DNA of 64,000 bases, from positions 1,793,501 to 1,857,500 of the forward strand of contig NZ_CP150637.1 of NCBI RefSeq assembly GCF_038500265.1, written 5' to 3'. The notes beneath the pieces were generated by a model. The model was given only the letters and a program-made list of their open reading frames with translations, ran no database searches and had not been told where the DNA came from. A program made the translations under genes and the position numbers. The stretch comes from Ignatzschineria larvae DSM 13226 (GTDB lineage: Bacteria; Pseudomonadota; Gammaproteobacteria; Cardiobacteriales; Wohlfahrtiimonadaceae). Positions 9,227 through 17,959 of this stretch are shown one piece after another (the stretch's first letter is position 1; each line of letters starts with the position of its first letter).

Positions 9227-10324
9227 TCAATTATGTTTATTTTTTGACATTTCAGCTTTTAGCTCTGCATCAAGCTGTCGTGGATTATCTTCATGAACCC
9301 ATTCACGCCAAATAGCGACTAAAAGCGCCATAATCACAGGCCCGATAAAGAGCCCGATAATCCCCATCGTTTTAACGCCACCGACTAACCCTAAAATGGT
9401 TGGTAAAAAAGGCAGTTTAACAGCACCGCCCACTAAACGAGGACGAATCGTTTTATCAACGACAAAGAGCTGAACCGTCCCCCAACAAAATAGAATAATC
9501 CCTTGAGTTAATTGGTGATTTCCCACTAAATAGAGCGACACTAAGGACATAGACATCGGTGCGCCGCCTGGAATCAAAGCAAAAATACCGGTAATGATAC
9601 CGAGGGTTATTGGCATTGGTGCCCCGACAAAGTAGTAGACGAAACCAAATACAATCCCTTCACCGATGGCAATAATCACCATTCCTGAAACCGTAGAACT
9701 CACAAGTGTAGGGACAATACGAGAAATCCGTTTCCAACGCCCCGGGAATACACGTTCTCCCACTTTATCTAATTGCCTACTGATTCTTCGACCATCTTTA
9801 TAACAGAAAAAGAGAATAATCATCATAAAGAGCAACGTAAACCCTAAAGCACTAAAACTTTTTGTCACTGATTTCGTAACAGCTGCAACATAGCTTAAAT
9901 TCGCAAGGCCAATCTCGGTGAAAAAAAGATTTACCCCATTAGGTGTCCCTAAATACTCTACCCAATATTTTCCAAGTTCATCGCCATAGGGCAAATTGAG
10001 TAACCAAACCGGTGTCGCAACGCCATAAGTATTGGCTTCGATCAACCAAGTCCGAAAAAGCATCATCTCACCATAGAGATAATGTAATAAAAATAAAAAT
10101 GGAATAATAATTACTAAAACCGTTAAAGTCGTTGCAATAGAAGCCGCAAGTAAGGTGCTTCCTCGGCAAAAGCGGACTAAATCGGTATAGGGACGCCAAG
10201 TCACAAACGTAATAATCATCGCCCCTAATGCTGGAACGAGGAACTCATGAAAGAAAACAGCCCCTAATAGTAAAATTAGAATAATAATCCACTTTGCCAC
10301 CGGATTTGCTGTTAATGCTTGCAT
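9227..10324 (-). CDS. AI-2E family transporter (PerM/YdiK type)
   Basis: A 365-residue polytopic inner-membrane protein. It has paired hydrophobic helices at both ends and the family signatures LIPGGAPMSMSLVSLYLVG and DKTIRPRLVGGAVKLPFLPT, followed by GLFIGPVIMALL. Members have been linked to autoinducer-2 export or Na+/H+ antiport, but the role of most is unknown, so the name is only a family label. GAGG precedes the ATG at 10324. It lies 56 bases downstream of greA and may be read from the same transcript. Confidence 0.88.
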   Translation of the reverse strand: MQALTANPVAKWIIILILLLGAVFFHEFLVPALGAMIITFVTWRPYTDLVRFCRGSTLLAASIATTLTVLVIIIPFLFLLHYLYGEMMLFRTWLIEANTYGVATPVWLLNLPYGDELGKYWVEYLGTPNGVNLFFTEIGLANLSYVAAVTKSVTKSFSALGFTLLFMMIILFFCYKDGRRISRQLDKVGERVFPGRWKRISRIVPTLVSSTVSGMVIIAIGEGIVFGFVYYFVGAPMPITLGIITGIFALIPGGAPMSMSLVSLYLVGNHQLTQGIILFCWGTVQLFVVDKTIRPRLVGGAVKLPFLPTILGLVGGVKTMGIIGLFIGPVIMALLVAIWREWVHEDNPRQLDAELKAEMSKNKHN

Positions 10325-10380
10325 AAGTTTTCCTCTGTTATCAGCCTTTATTAGGAATAAAATATATTAGATATTAGATA

Positions 10381-10857
10381 TTAGATGTGCTCGACACTAA
10401 TGATTTCATATAGACGATCACCACCGGGTGTTTGAATAGTGACTTCATCATCGACAGATTTACCAATGAGCGCCCGTGCAATAGGGGAAACAACCGATAA
10501 CTTATTCTGTTTCACATCCGCTTCATGCTCGCCAACAATCTGATAAGTTACTTCTTTATCTTCATTCACATCAAAAAGTGTGACTGTTACGCCAAAAATC
10601 ACCTTTCCCGTATTCGGAATTTCAGAAATATCAATCACCTGAGCATTTGCTAAGCGCGCCTCATAATCGGCAATACGACCTTCGATAAAACTCTGCTCTT
10701 CTCTTGCTGCATGATATTCTGCATTTTCTTTCAAATCCCCGTGTTCGCGAGCTGTTGCAATAGCTTCGATCACACGAGGTCTTTGTACTTGTTTCAAATC
10801 GTCTAATTCACGACGTAGTGCTTCTGCACCCACTTTTGTCATGGGGAATTTTTTCAT
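10381..10857 (-). CDS. greA: Transcription elongation factor GreA
   Basis: GreA binds the RNA polymerase secondary channel and stimulates cleavage of backtracked RNA. The 158-residue length is typical. The N-terminal coiled coil spans about residues 8-75 ([17 protein letters not shown] to [14 protein letters not shown]) with its acidic tip at [14 protein letters not shown]. The C-terminal FKBP-like domain includes [17 protein letters not shown]. The start at 10857 is preferred over the internal Met6 because E. coli GreA has the same short leader. It is downstream of gloA, not of carB as in E. coli. Confidence 0.97.
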   Translation of the reverse strand: MKKFPMTKVGAEALRRELDDLKQVQRPRVIEAIATAREHGDLKENAEYHAAREEQSFIEGRIADYEARLANAQVIDISEIPNTGKVIFGVTVTLFDVNEDKEVTYQIVGEHEADVKQNKLSVVSPIARALIGKSVDDEVTIQTPGGDRLYEIISVEHI

Positions 10858-10889
10858 CTAATTTATCCTTTACTTATTATTCTTATTAC

Positions 10890-10936
10890 AGTTCATAGCC
10901 CACCATAGTTCACAGTTGCAACGTGAACTATGAACT
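10890..10936 (-). terminator. Nested inverted repeat between gloA and greA
   Basis: ATAGTTCAC and GTGAACTAT form a 9-bp stem around GTTGCAAC, which is itself a palindrome. Outer arms AGTTCATAG and CTATGAACT offer an alternative pairing. There is no T-run, so it could be a pausing or mRNA-end hairpin rather than a strong terminator. Confidence 0.4.
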
Positions 10937-10950
10937 ATCTTAGGATTACA

Positions 10951-11370
10951 TTACCACCAACCGACATTCTCCATGTCTTTCCAAGGTGCTTGTGGTGCTT
11001 TAGGCTCCCCTTTTTGTAATAACTCAATAGAGATATCATCAGGGGATCTAAAGAAAGCCATCCAGCCATCTCTTGGAGGAACGTTGATCTCAATACCCGC
11101 ATCCACCGCGCGTTGGCAAACTTCGTAGATATCGTCCACTTCAAAAGCTAGATGCCCGAATGCTCGGCCAATGCCATATTTTTCGTCAGAATCCCAATTA
11201 TAAGTTAACTCAACTTCAACATCTTGTCCTTCAGCCGCTAAGTAGACTAAAGTGCATTCCCACTGTGGATACTCTTTACGGCGAGTCTCTTTAAGCCCTA
11301 AGACTTCTGTGAAAAACTTTAATGATTTCTCTAAATCCGTTACGCGAACCATTGTATGTAAAAAACGCAT
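10951..11370 (-). CDS. gloA: Lactoylglutathione lyase (glyoxalase I)
   Basis: Glyoxalase I converts the methylglyoxal-glutathione hemithioacetal to S-lactoylglutathione in the cytosol. The protein has 139 residues with two VOC-fold halves. Metal ligands expected from E. coli GloA are visible: His5 (FLHTMVRV), a Glu in VEVELTYNW, His in AFGHLAFEV and Glu in ISIELLQ. GAGGAG precedes the ATG. The gene lies upstream of greA on the same strand, with a hairpin between them. GloB is not in the window. Confidence 0.96.
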   Translation of the reverse strand: MRFLHTMVRVTDLEKSLKFFTEVLGLKETRRKEYPQWECTLVYLAAEGQDVEVELTYNWDSDEKYGIGRAFGHLAFEVDDIYEVCQRAVDAGIEINVPPRDGWMAFFRSPDDISIELLQKGEPKAPQAPWKDMENVGWW

Positions 11371-11400
11371 CTCTTCTCTCCTCTGTAAGACTACGACAAA

Positions 11401-11440
11401 AAATAATAACGGGTATGTGATCTACTATCTCATACCCGTT
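11401..11440 (-). terminator. Terminator after the cytochrome c gene
   Basis: AACGGGTATG (11408-11417) pairs perfectly with CATACCCGTT (11431-11440). The minus strand continues as ATTATTTTTT. It closes the cytochrome gene that stops at 11517. Confidence 0.8.
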
Positions 11441-11516
11441 TTCTCTTATACGCTTAAGTTCTAATAAGTGCATTATGGGGATGAGCTAAACTCCCACCAT
11501 ATTTACCTATAGAAGT

Positions 11517-12323
11517 TTACTCTGTTTTCTCGGTAGCATCATTATGATCTGCTACTGGTTTTGTGACCTTTTCAATCACTGATTTTACTTCTTCAGTAGC
11601 ACTCTCACCGGCTGGTTGAGCATCATTTGCTACTGTTTTAACTGCTTCTACCGCCTCTGATTTAGGAGCTTCAACTTGAGTAGCATCTACTTTTGTTTCA
11701 TCTGTTACCGCTTTCTCAATGGCTTCTTGTTCAACCGCCGCTTGCTCGACAATCGCAGCATCGACTTTCTCTTCAGTAGCGGCTTCTGTTTCACCAACTT
11801 CTGCTGTTGCCGGCGCTTCTTCTGCCACAATATCTTCCGCTGGGTCACTTGCCGCAACTTCAATACCGCTATTTGCAAGAATGAAATCAACAGTATGGAT
11901 CACTTCTTCATCTGACAATCGTGGATCCCCACCTTTAGCCGGCATCAAGTTACGCCCATGAAGCGCGCTATTGTGTAAACCGTCTAAACCTCGCTCTTGA
12001 AAACGAACAGACCATGCAGCATTATCACCCATATGAGGCGCATCATTTAATCCTGTATCATGACAACTAGCGCAAAGTGATACATAGATCTCTTGAGGTG
12101 CTTTTACCTTAGGGCCATCGGCCACTAAATTTCCTGTATTCACACGACCATAAGGTTTTAATCTTTCAGCCACTAGATCTTTATTCTCATATGGTGTTCC
12201 ACCAATACTCCGATCGATCAATTTGACAAATGAGGTCACTAGTACAATTAAGATTACTAGTAAAGCAAGTGTTGCGAGAATGGTTAGCAACGAAAATGAG
12301 AATTTATCTGACTGTTTTTGCAC
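11517..12323 (-). CDS. Membrane-anchored c-type cytochrome (c5-like) with Ala/Glu-rich tail
   Basis: A 268-residue protein with an uncleaved N-terminal helix (residues 11-33) and a periplasmic haem domain with CASCH at 84-88. The likely distal ligand is Met127 in GRNLMPAKGG. The last 105 residues or so are a low-complexity Ala/Glu/Val/Thr segment, which single-domain cytochrome c5 proteins lack. It probably carries electrons in the respiratory chain, but the partner is unknown and no oxidase gene is near. The start is GTG at 12323, with TAGGAG upstream. A terminator follows. Confidence 0.88.
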   Translation of the reverse strand: MQKQSDKFSFSLLTILATLALLVILIVLVTSFVKLIDRSIGGTPYENKDLVAERLKPYGRVNTGNLVADGPKVKAPQEIYVSLCASCHDTGLNDAPHMGDNAAWSVRFQERGLDGLHNSALHGRNLMPAKGGDPRLSDEEVIHTVDFILANSGIEVAASDPAEDIVAEEAPATAEVGETEAATEEKVDAAIVEQAAVEQEAIEKAVTDETKVDATQVEAPKSEAVEAVKTVANDAQPAGESATEEVKSVIEKVTKPVADHNDATEKTE

Positions 12324-12436
12324 GATCTGCTCCTAGAAAATACAAGTCAATTTTATTATTTAATATGATCTAATACCCGACAATGATAAATCAACTCGTT
12401 ATCTTTTGCTAGTGTACCAAATCAAAGAAACGGATT

Positions 12437-12991
12437 TTATTTTGCGACAATGACTTGTGCAGGTCTAATGAGGCGGTCATTTAACAGATAACCATGCTGC
12501 GCTACAGTAATGATTTGATTTGTTTCAAAGCCTTCGTGGGGAATGATCGAAATCGCTTGATGTAATTCAGGGTTTAATTTTTCTCCTTCAGGATTAAGCT
12601 GTTTCACACCATACTTCTCACATGCGCCAAGTAGCATCTTATACATCAATTGAGAGCCTTCTCTAAAACGTTTTAGCTCTTCAGATGAATTTTCATCGAC
12701 AGCTTTCATTTCAAGCTCCATTGCATCAATGATCGGTAATAGATCTTTTACAAATTTATCAAGCGCATATTTATGTGCATTAGCGACATCGATCTCCGCA
12801 CGACGGGCAATATTCTGAGACTTAGCAACAGCTCTTACATATTGATCATAAAGTTTCTCTTTCTCTGCTTTAATAGCTTCAAGCTCAGACACAGTCTCTT
12901 CAATTGTCTCTTCTGCTAGTTCAACTTCAGCTTCAAGCATTTCATCTGCAACATTTTGTGCTTCTGTATCCACCATCTGTTCTTTACTCAT
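12437..12991 (-). CDS. grpE: Nucleotide exchange factor GrpE
   Basis: GrpE releases ADP from DnaK in the heat-shock chaperone cycle. The protein has 184 residues: an acidic N terminus, a long helix at about 30-95 with EKLYDQYVRAVAKSQNIARR, then the beta domain with GVKQLNPEGEKLNPELHQAI and the terminal RLIRPAQVIVAK. GAGGGG precedes the ATG. A TATAAT-like hexamer sits about 35 bases upstream on the minus strand (13025-13030). No convincing sigma-32 box was found. dnaK and dnaJ are not adjacent. Confidence 0.97.
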   Translation of the reverse strand: MSKEQMVDTEAQNVADEMLEAEVELAEETIEETVSELEAIKAEKEKLYDQYVRAVAKSQNIARRAEIDVANAHKYALDKFVKDLLPIIDAMELEMKAVDENSSEELKRFREGSQLMYKMLLGACEKYGVKQLNPEGEKLNPELHQAISIIPHEGFETNQIITVAQHGYLLNDRLIRPAQVIVAK

Positions 12992-13433
12992 CTTCTACCC
13001 CTCTCTATTGAATAATTTTTCGTTATTATACAATGAAATTGTCCATCTAACCGGTTTTAAATAGGAAAAAGCTCAAGCAATGTCCTATCTGTAACTCAAT
13101 AAATCTAATCAATGTTATTTATGATTTTTCTCTCAATAGCTTTATTATTAAACAAGCTTATCGATTTAAATGAATTGTTAAATTATATTCGAATGTTTTT
13201 TATTTCTGATAGATCGTTAGCTTCTCTGCCACAACTGCTCGCTAACTCAATAGCTACATTATGCGTATACTCCATGTGTTTCTATAGTTATATTCTTACT
13301 CAAGCACTTATTATTCAAATGAACCCAACAAGATTCTAATTAGAATAAATAGCCTCATATAACATTGTTGGAGCATAATTAAATAATTATCTTCTTGAAA
13401 AACAGTTCCATAAACAATGTTAATAGGATTTTA
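12992..13433. other. Gene-free stretch upstream of grpE
   Basis: A 442-base AT-rich interval between grpE and the small acidic gene. It holds a TATAAT-like -10 (minus strand, 13025-13030) likely used by grpE. A reading frame at 13112-13339 has no ribosome binding site and no recognisable features, so it is not called. Nothing else is visible. Confidence 0.5.
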
Positions 13434-13652
13434 TTACAAATCCCCATCAAGCTCATCATCAAGAATAAGATCATCAAAACTATCTAGATCAAACTCTTTG
13501 GCAAGTTTTTTCTGTAATGCGCGTTCCTCTCTAATTGCCTCAATACTTCTCCATGCCTGAGATTTGCTGCCCTTGACATCAGTTACATCAGGCACATCTT
13601 CTTCAATGATATCTTCATCATCTAATAAATCATCATCATAATCATTCGACAT
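13434..13652 (-). CDS. Small acidic protein, PA3496-like
   Basis: A 72-residue strongly acidic protein. An Asp/Glu-rich N terminus is followed by a basic helix (AWRSIEAIREERALQKKLA) and an acidic end (DLDSFDDLILDDELDGDL). This layout resembles the small PA3496 family, annotated in databases as putative envelope-integrity proteins; no activity is known. AAGGAG lies nine bases ahead of the ATG. It appears to be a single-gene unit, and about 300 bases separate it from divergent corA. Confidence 0.65.
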   Translation of the reverse strand: MSNDYDDDLLDDEDIIEEDVPDVTDVKGSKSQAWRSIEAIREERALQKKLAKEFDLDSFDDLILDDELDGDL

Positions 13653-13949
13653 ATGATTTGTCTCCTTATTGCAGGTGCAAATAATTAAAATCTTTGCATG
13701 CCTTATATAATATTTTCAAAAAATTGCAAGCATAAAATTCAAATCAGCTTCATACTGCCGCTGAATAACTTGCCTGATATATGGAGTTCATCCTAATTGA
13801 ATACAAGTTTCTGATTAAAAAATAAACACAAGAGGAAATCTAAACCTCTCATTAAAATGAGATAAATTAGGATTTTTCATTACAATAGCTTATCTTTAAG
13901 GCACTCCATTTTATTCATTTCAATTTCAACAAGTGAGGAACTATTTAAA

Positions 13950-14984
13950 ATGATTTCAGGATTTACACTCAAAGATAATCGTCTCAAACAGATTTCCGTT
14001 CAATGCGCAGAAGACTTTACAGATGAAATGATCTGGATTGATCTTGTAGATCCCACTGAAAATGAGCGTCTTTTAGTGGAAAACCATTTCAAATTAGATC
14101 TCCCTGAAAAAGCAGAAATTAATGATTTAGAAGCCTCTGCTCGCTTTTATGAAGATGAAGATGGCCTACATATTCATAGTTTTTTTCTGAACGACTTTGA
14201 ATCTAGTGCAAAGAATATCACAGTCGCATTCTCAATCTATAACAATCGCCTATTCACTATTCACGACGAGGATCTCTCGGCATTTCGTCTCTATCGTTTG
14301 CGGGCGCGCCAAGTACAATTAGAGCTTACAGATGGCAAAGTTGATGTGATGAATATTCTTATAGGATTACATGAAACCGCGATTGAACATGTCGCCGATG
14401 TTTTAGAGCGTATCTATGCCGAACTAGAAAATACCAGTCCTTATGTACTTGCTATGGAAGAAGAAACCGAAGAAGCACAGACTAAAAAGGGGAAAAAACG
14501 ACAACGACTAGAATCACAAGATGATGACTCTGATAAAAAGCCAACAATGGAAGAAGTGCTTCAAAATATCGCAATGCAAGAAGATATGAATGGTAAAGCA
14601 AGACTTTCACTGATGGATACGCGTCGTTCATTCTCATTTTTGATGCGCACACAAGTCCTAACAGAAGAGCAGAAAAATGATGTCCGAGAAATTCTTCAGG
14701 ACTTAGAGTCCCTTACAGGCCATACTACGTTCCTATTTGATAAAGTGAACTTCTTACTTGATGCCGCAACTGGTAAAATCTCTCTTGAGCAGAGCCGAAT
14801 TATTAAAATCTTCTCCATTGCTTCTGTTGTCTTCTTACCGCCGACATTAATCGCGAGTATCTACGGAATGAACTTTCCAATGCCTGAACTCAACTATACA
14901 ATCAGTTACCCTATCTCTATCGCTGCAATGATTCTCTCGGGAATTGCACCTTACTTACTATTCAAGCGTAAGGGTTGGCTCTAG
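13950..14984 (+). CDS. corA: CorA family Mg2+/Co2+ channel
   Basis: CorA forms a pentameric inner-membrane magnesium channel. The 344 residues include the large cytosolic alpha/beta domain, a long helix and two C-terminal membrane helices with the selectivity motif YGMNF and a following MPEL loop. It is longer than E. coli CorA (316) because of a charged low-complexity insertion at about residues 169-200 (runs of E, K and D). GAGGAA precedes the ATG. It is monocistronic and ends at a perfect 30-bp palindromic terminator. The call is firm; the effect of the insertion is unknown. Confidence 0.95.
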   Translation: MISGFTLKDNRLKQISVQCAEDFTDEMIWIDLVDPTENERLLVENHFKLDLPEKAEINDLEASARFYEDEDGLHIHSFFLNDFESSAKNITVAFSIYNNRLFTIHDEDLSAFRLYRLRARQVQLELTDGKVDVMNILIGLHETAIEHVADVLERIYAELENTSPYVLAMEEETEEAQTKKGKKRQRLESQDDDSDKKPTMEEVLQNIAMQEDMNGKARLSLMDTRRSFSFLMRTQVLTEEQKNDVREILQDLESLTGHTTFLFDKVNFLLDAATGKISLEQSRIIKIFSIASVVFLPPTLIASIYGMNFPMPELNYTISYPISIAAMILSGIAPYLLFKRKGWL

Positions 14985-15051
14985 TCCTCTCGTCAAGCAG
15001 AATCAAATAGAAACAAGGCTATTTGAATGAGACTATTGACAAAACAGCATC

Positions 15052-15081
15052 AAAAAAGCAGTTCAATTGAACTGCTTTTTT
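15052..15081. terminator. Bidirectional terminator between corA and the META protein
   Basis: A perfect 30-bp palindrome: six As, GCAGTTCAATTGAACTGC, six Ts. It can terminate both corA (plus) and the convergent META-domain gene (minus). Confidence 0.92.
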
Positions 15082-15113
15082 ATGGTCTAGTATAATTTGA
15101 ACTATAGATTGAA

Positions 15114-15815
15114 CTATTGATTATGCCCAACTTTTTCTTGTTCAACGACCATATCGAGTTGATGTTTTACGGAACCATCTTCATTCTGATACTCTTTCAA
15201 TCGAAGACGATATTCATAACCATCAATTGGAACAAATCCCTCAATTTTTCCTTCATAAGGCTGCCATTCAGAGACCTTATCCTGACGAATTTGTAAACAC
15301 TGCTCTTGGCTATTATCCTCGCAAGGAACCTGTTCGCTTGAAACGTAATAGAACACTTGTTCATAGGGTTTAGCAACAATATCTTGATAAGCACCTTTAT
15401 CTAACTCAATCGGAAGATAAGCGGATGATTTATCACCATCAATAGTCCCTACAAGATAAAGATCCTCGCCGTTACGCACGACTTTAGGGTTACCCACAAT
15501 AAATTTAGAGATGCGATCATCTAATTTCTGTAGATCTGAGGGGCAAGCCATCATTGTTGAAGCAAGACCTGCACCATTATGCTCCTGCTTCACAAGGAAA
15601 GTACCGTGATCCGTGACATAGACTTGCCCAACCATCGTATTACAACCACCCGTAACTGAAAAGCGGTTATCCTCTAGATCTAACACCACCTGTATAGATT
15701 GTGATTCAGATAGAGGCGCAATCTCTAGGTTAGGAATCGTGGTAGAAGGAGCGGCCAATACCACTGTTGTCGAAAATAACCCGATACCCGCCAAAATAAT
15801 TCTGTGTAAATTCAT
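15114..15815 (-). CDS. Exported META and DUF4377 domain protein (HslJ-like)
   Basis: A 233-residue protein with a cleavable signal peptide (residues 1-21, ending VVLAAP). A META domain follows (NRFSVTGGCNTMVGQV to STMMACPSDLQKLDDR), and a C-terminal DUF4377 segment has WQPYEGKIEGF and GYEYRLRLKEY. META proteins include HslJ, linked to novobiocin tolerance, but their biochemical role is unknown. Conserved cysteines in GGCN and MACP are present. AGAGG precedes the ATG. It converges on corA. Confidence 0.85.
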   Translation of the reverse strand: MNLHRIILAGIGLFSTTVVLAAPSTTIPNLEIAPLSESQSIQVVLDLEDNRFSVTGGCNTMVGQVYVTDHGTFLVKQEHNGAGLASTMMACPSDLQKLDDRISKFIVGNPKVVRNGEDLYLVGTIDGDKSSAYLPIELDKGAYQDIVAKPYEQVFYYVSSEQVPCEDNSQEQCLQIRQDKVSEWQPYEGKIEGFVPIDGYEYRLRLKEYQNEDGSVKHQLDMVVEQEKVGHNQ

Positions 15816-15975
15816 AAATTGCCTCTTAAATGTAAATTCATGACTGATATTCAGTGTAACATGTTTTACAATTGATGATTACTGAAATAGTTCCTACAAA
15901 TCAATAGGTACTGAAAATAGCATTCTGAGTCAAAATCAAATTTTGATTGTTTATTACACAAATTGAAAAATAAAG

Positions 15976-16003
15976 ATGACAAGCTCTAAATTTTTCGTAT
16001 AAT
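15976..16003 (+). promoter_or_regulatory. Sigma-70-like promoter for the tRNA-Asp pair
   Basis: ATGACA (15976-15981) and a perfect TATAAT (15998-16003) are separated by 16 bases. The first tRNA begins 37 bases past the -10. Confidence 0.7.
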
Positions 16004-16039
16004 AGCATTCCTTAGTTGGCAACAACGAAAAGAAATCTC

Positions 16040-16116
16040 GGAGTGGTAGTTCAGCTGGTTAGAATACCTGCCTGTCACGCAGGGGGTCGCGGGTTCGAAT
16101 CCCGTCCATTCCGCCA
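16040..16116 (+). tRNA. tRNA-Asp (anticodon GUC), first copy
   Basis: A 77-base gene with GGAGTGG/CCATTCC acceptor arms and encoded CCA. The anticodon stem-loop CCTGCCTGTCACGCAGG carries anticodon GTC, and the T-arm is GCGGGTTCGAATCCCGT. It is nearly the same as E. coli tRNA-Asp. A promoter lies just upstream and a second identical copy 78 bases downstream. Confidence 0.98.
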
Positions 16117-16194
16117 TTTTTATCAGTTATCTGATAGATGAAATTAAATTCAATTTTATCAGGTAAAGCTATTTAGAGTAGTAATTCTAATCTC

Positions 16195-16271
16195 GGAGTG
16201 GTAGTTCAGCTGGTTAGAATACCTGCCTGTCACGCAGGGGGTCGCGGGTTCGAATCCCGTCCATTCCGCCA
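16195..16271 (+). tRNA. tRNA-Asp (anticodon GUC), second identical copy
   Basis: It is identical over 77 bases to the copy at 16040, and the preceding ATCTC is also shared, so it arose by recent duplication or is kept identical by gene conversion. It is probably co-transcribed with the first copy and ends at the terminator at 16282. Confidence 0.98.
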
Positions 16272-16281
16272 TTAATAAGAT

Positions 16282-16309
16282 AGCCTAGATCAATGATCTA
16301 GGCTTTTTT
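16282..16309 (+). terminator. Terminator of the tRNA-Asp operon
   Basis: AGCCTAGATCA and TGATCTAGGCT form an 11-bp perfect stem around one base, followed by TTTTT. Confidence 0.88.
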
Positions 16310-16346
16310 ATTGCTATTTTTCCTGACGATTTGATGAGAACTATCT

Positions 16347-17186
16347 ATGAAACGATTCTTTGCAACCTCTCTCTTTACACTTTTAACACTATCGATCTCA
16401 CCACTCATATTAGCAGCAGATTGGCATACCGTAAAACATCCAACCATTGGTCCTAGTGAAATTTATGGTAGCTATGCCAATGGCTGTTTTTCAGGTGGTA
16501 TTGATATTCCGACTAAAAGCAGTGGCTATGAGCAAGTTCGCCCAAGCCGCAATCGTCATTATGGGATGCCGGCAATGGCCACCTTCATCAATCATCTTGA
16601 TCTCTGGGCAAGCCAACGGGGGAAGGTTCTCATCTTTGGGGATATCTCTCAACCTCGTGGTGGCCCTGCGAACTTTGGTCATGCGAGTCATCAAACAGGG
16701 CTTGATATGGATATTTGGTTTGAGGAACGTACAGATCATCTACCTAAAAATCTCCAAGAATCTTTACAAACACCGTCAGTTGTCAATCCGGCAACAGGAA
16801 AAATCAATCAACATTGGCGCCCTTTCTATCGAGAAATTCTATTTACCGCAAGTCAATATCCTGAAACAGAGCGTATCTTTGTGAACCCTGTTATCAAGGC
16901 CCATCTCTGTGCTACAGAAAAAGATCAAAGTTGGCTTGGTAAACTTCGCCCTTGGTATGGCCATGATTCCCATTTTCATATTCGTTTAAAATGCCCGAAA
17001 GATTCCGCCGGATGTATCGCCCAAGCGCCTATTCCTAAAGGCTCTGGTTGTGATAGCTCTCTTACCAATTGGGTCAATGATCAGATAAAGTGGACAACTG
17101 CACCTCCTAAGCCCAAAGCTCCGGCAAGCCCTAAAGCACCTAAAGTTTTACCAATCGAATGCCAAGCGATACTACAGCAACCTTAA
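16347..17186 (+). CDS. mepA: Penicillin-insensitive murein endopeptidase
   Basis: MepA is a periplasmic zinc endopeptidase that cuts D-Ala-mDAP crosslinks in peptidoglycan. The 279 residues start with a signal peptide (cleavage near ILAAD, residue 23). LAS-family motifs are visible: NRHYGMPAM, FGHASHQTGLDMDIWF (metal-binding His and Asp) and YGHDSHFHIRLKCP (catalytic and metal-binding His). Several paired cysteines fit disulfides of the E. coli enzyme. The C terminus ends in a Pro/Lys/Ala-rich stretch. It starts about 40 bases past the tRNA terminator, with only a weak ribosome binding site. Confidence 0.95.
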   Translation: MKRFFATSLFTLLTLSISPLILAADWHTVKHPTIGPSEIYGSYANGCFSGGIDIPTKSSGYEQVRPSRNRHYGMPAMATFINHLDLWASQRGKVLIFGDISQPRGGPANFGHASHQTGLDMDIWFEERTDHLPKNLQESLQTPSVVNPATGKINQHWRPFYREILFTASQYPETERIFVNPVIKAHLCATEKDQSWLGKLRPWYGHDSHFHIRLKCPKDSAGCIAQAPIPKGSGCDSSLTNWVNDQIKWTTAPPKPKAPASPKAPKVLPIECQAILQQP

Positions 17187-17299
17187 ATAGATTCTATTTC
17201 ATCCATCATCTATTACCAAAATAAAGTGTTACAATCGCCATTTATAATCTACGATGATTCATTATTTATAACAGACACCATAAAGAGAGAGTTCAAACT

Positions 17300-17803
17300 G
17301 TGAGTAATAAGAAAGCCTCCCTAATCGCTATTATCGCTGTAATCGTCATATTCTTAATATATGATCGTTTTAAACCATTATCTGAAGAAGAGGTCATCTC
17401 TAAACAAGGACTCGTGACACTCAATCTTGATAATAGTTATAAAAATATCGACTCAACGCTTGCCCCTGAGGGTACTCTTCTAGCGCAATATTCGCAAAGA
17501 TATGGGATTACAGCAATGGTAACCGGCGGTCATCTCACTGAAACCGAACAAACACTTTCACTCGAAGCGTATGCAAAGCAACTATTATCGCAAACGCCGG
17601 ATACAGTTAAGATGGAGATTACAGCGGTTAATCCCGATAAAGATGAGCTCTTTTATCGCTTAAATAATGCAGAGCTTCATACTTGGCAACGTCTAAAGCG
17701 CTATTCTGATGGAAAAGTGGTCATTATTGCTATTACTTCTGAAAGTGAGAATCCTTCGATTGATCCGCTTTTACTACTTCAAAGCGCCCAATTTTCGCAA
17801 TAA
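17300..17803 (+). CDS. Unknown membrane-anchored small protein
   Basis: A 167-residue protein with one N-terminal membrane helix (residues 6-21) and a predicted extracytoplasmic domain of about 140 residues with no cysteines. It is not recognised as a known family; the body resembles small alpha/beta envelope domains only in general composition. The start is GTG at 17300, with AGAGAGAG upstream. It follows mepA by about 110 bases on the same strand and has its own terminator at 17863, so it may be co-transcribed with mepA. Confidence 0.65.
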   Translation: MSNKKASLIAIIAVIVIFLIYDRFKPLSEEEVISKQGLVTLNLDNSYKNIDSTLAPEGTLLAQYSQRYGITAMVTGGHLTETEQTLSLEAYAKQLLSQTPDTVKMEITAVNPDKDELFYRLNNAELHTWQRLKRYSDGKVVIIAITSESENPSIDPLLLLQSAQFSQ

Positions 17804-17862
17804 AATGTCTGAGTACAATTTCTAGTAAAAGCTCGAACTGCAAGTAGAGAAGACAAATGAAA

Positions 17863-17897
17863 AAGCGCAAGCTCTAATAAACTTGCGCTTCTTTTTT
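17863..17897 (+). terminator. Terminator after the unknown 167-residue protein
   Basis: AAGCGCAAG (17863-17871) pairs with CTTGCGCTT (17882-17890), followed by CTTTTTT. Confidence 0.88.
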
Positions 17898-17959
17898 ATC
17901 CCTATATGACTTTGCGTATTACCCTATTTTCATATAGGTAAAATTCATCTATAAACGAA

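Noticed and set aside
12992..13080. Sigma-32 promoter for grpE
   Set aside because: CTTGAG is present but no CCCCAT-like -10 follows at the right distance.
13112..13339. 75-codon plus-strand frame upstream of grpE
   Set aside because: No ribosome binding site, AT-driven hydrophobic composition and no homologue recognised.
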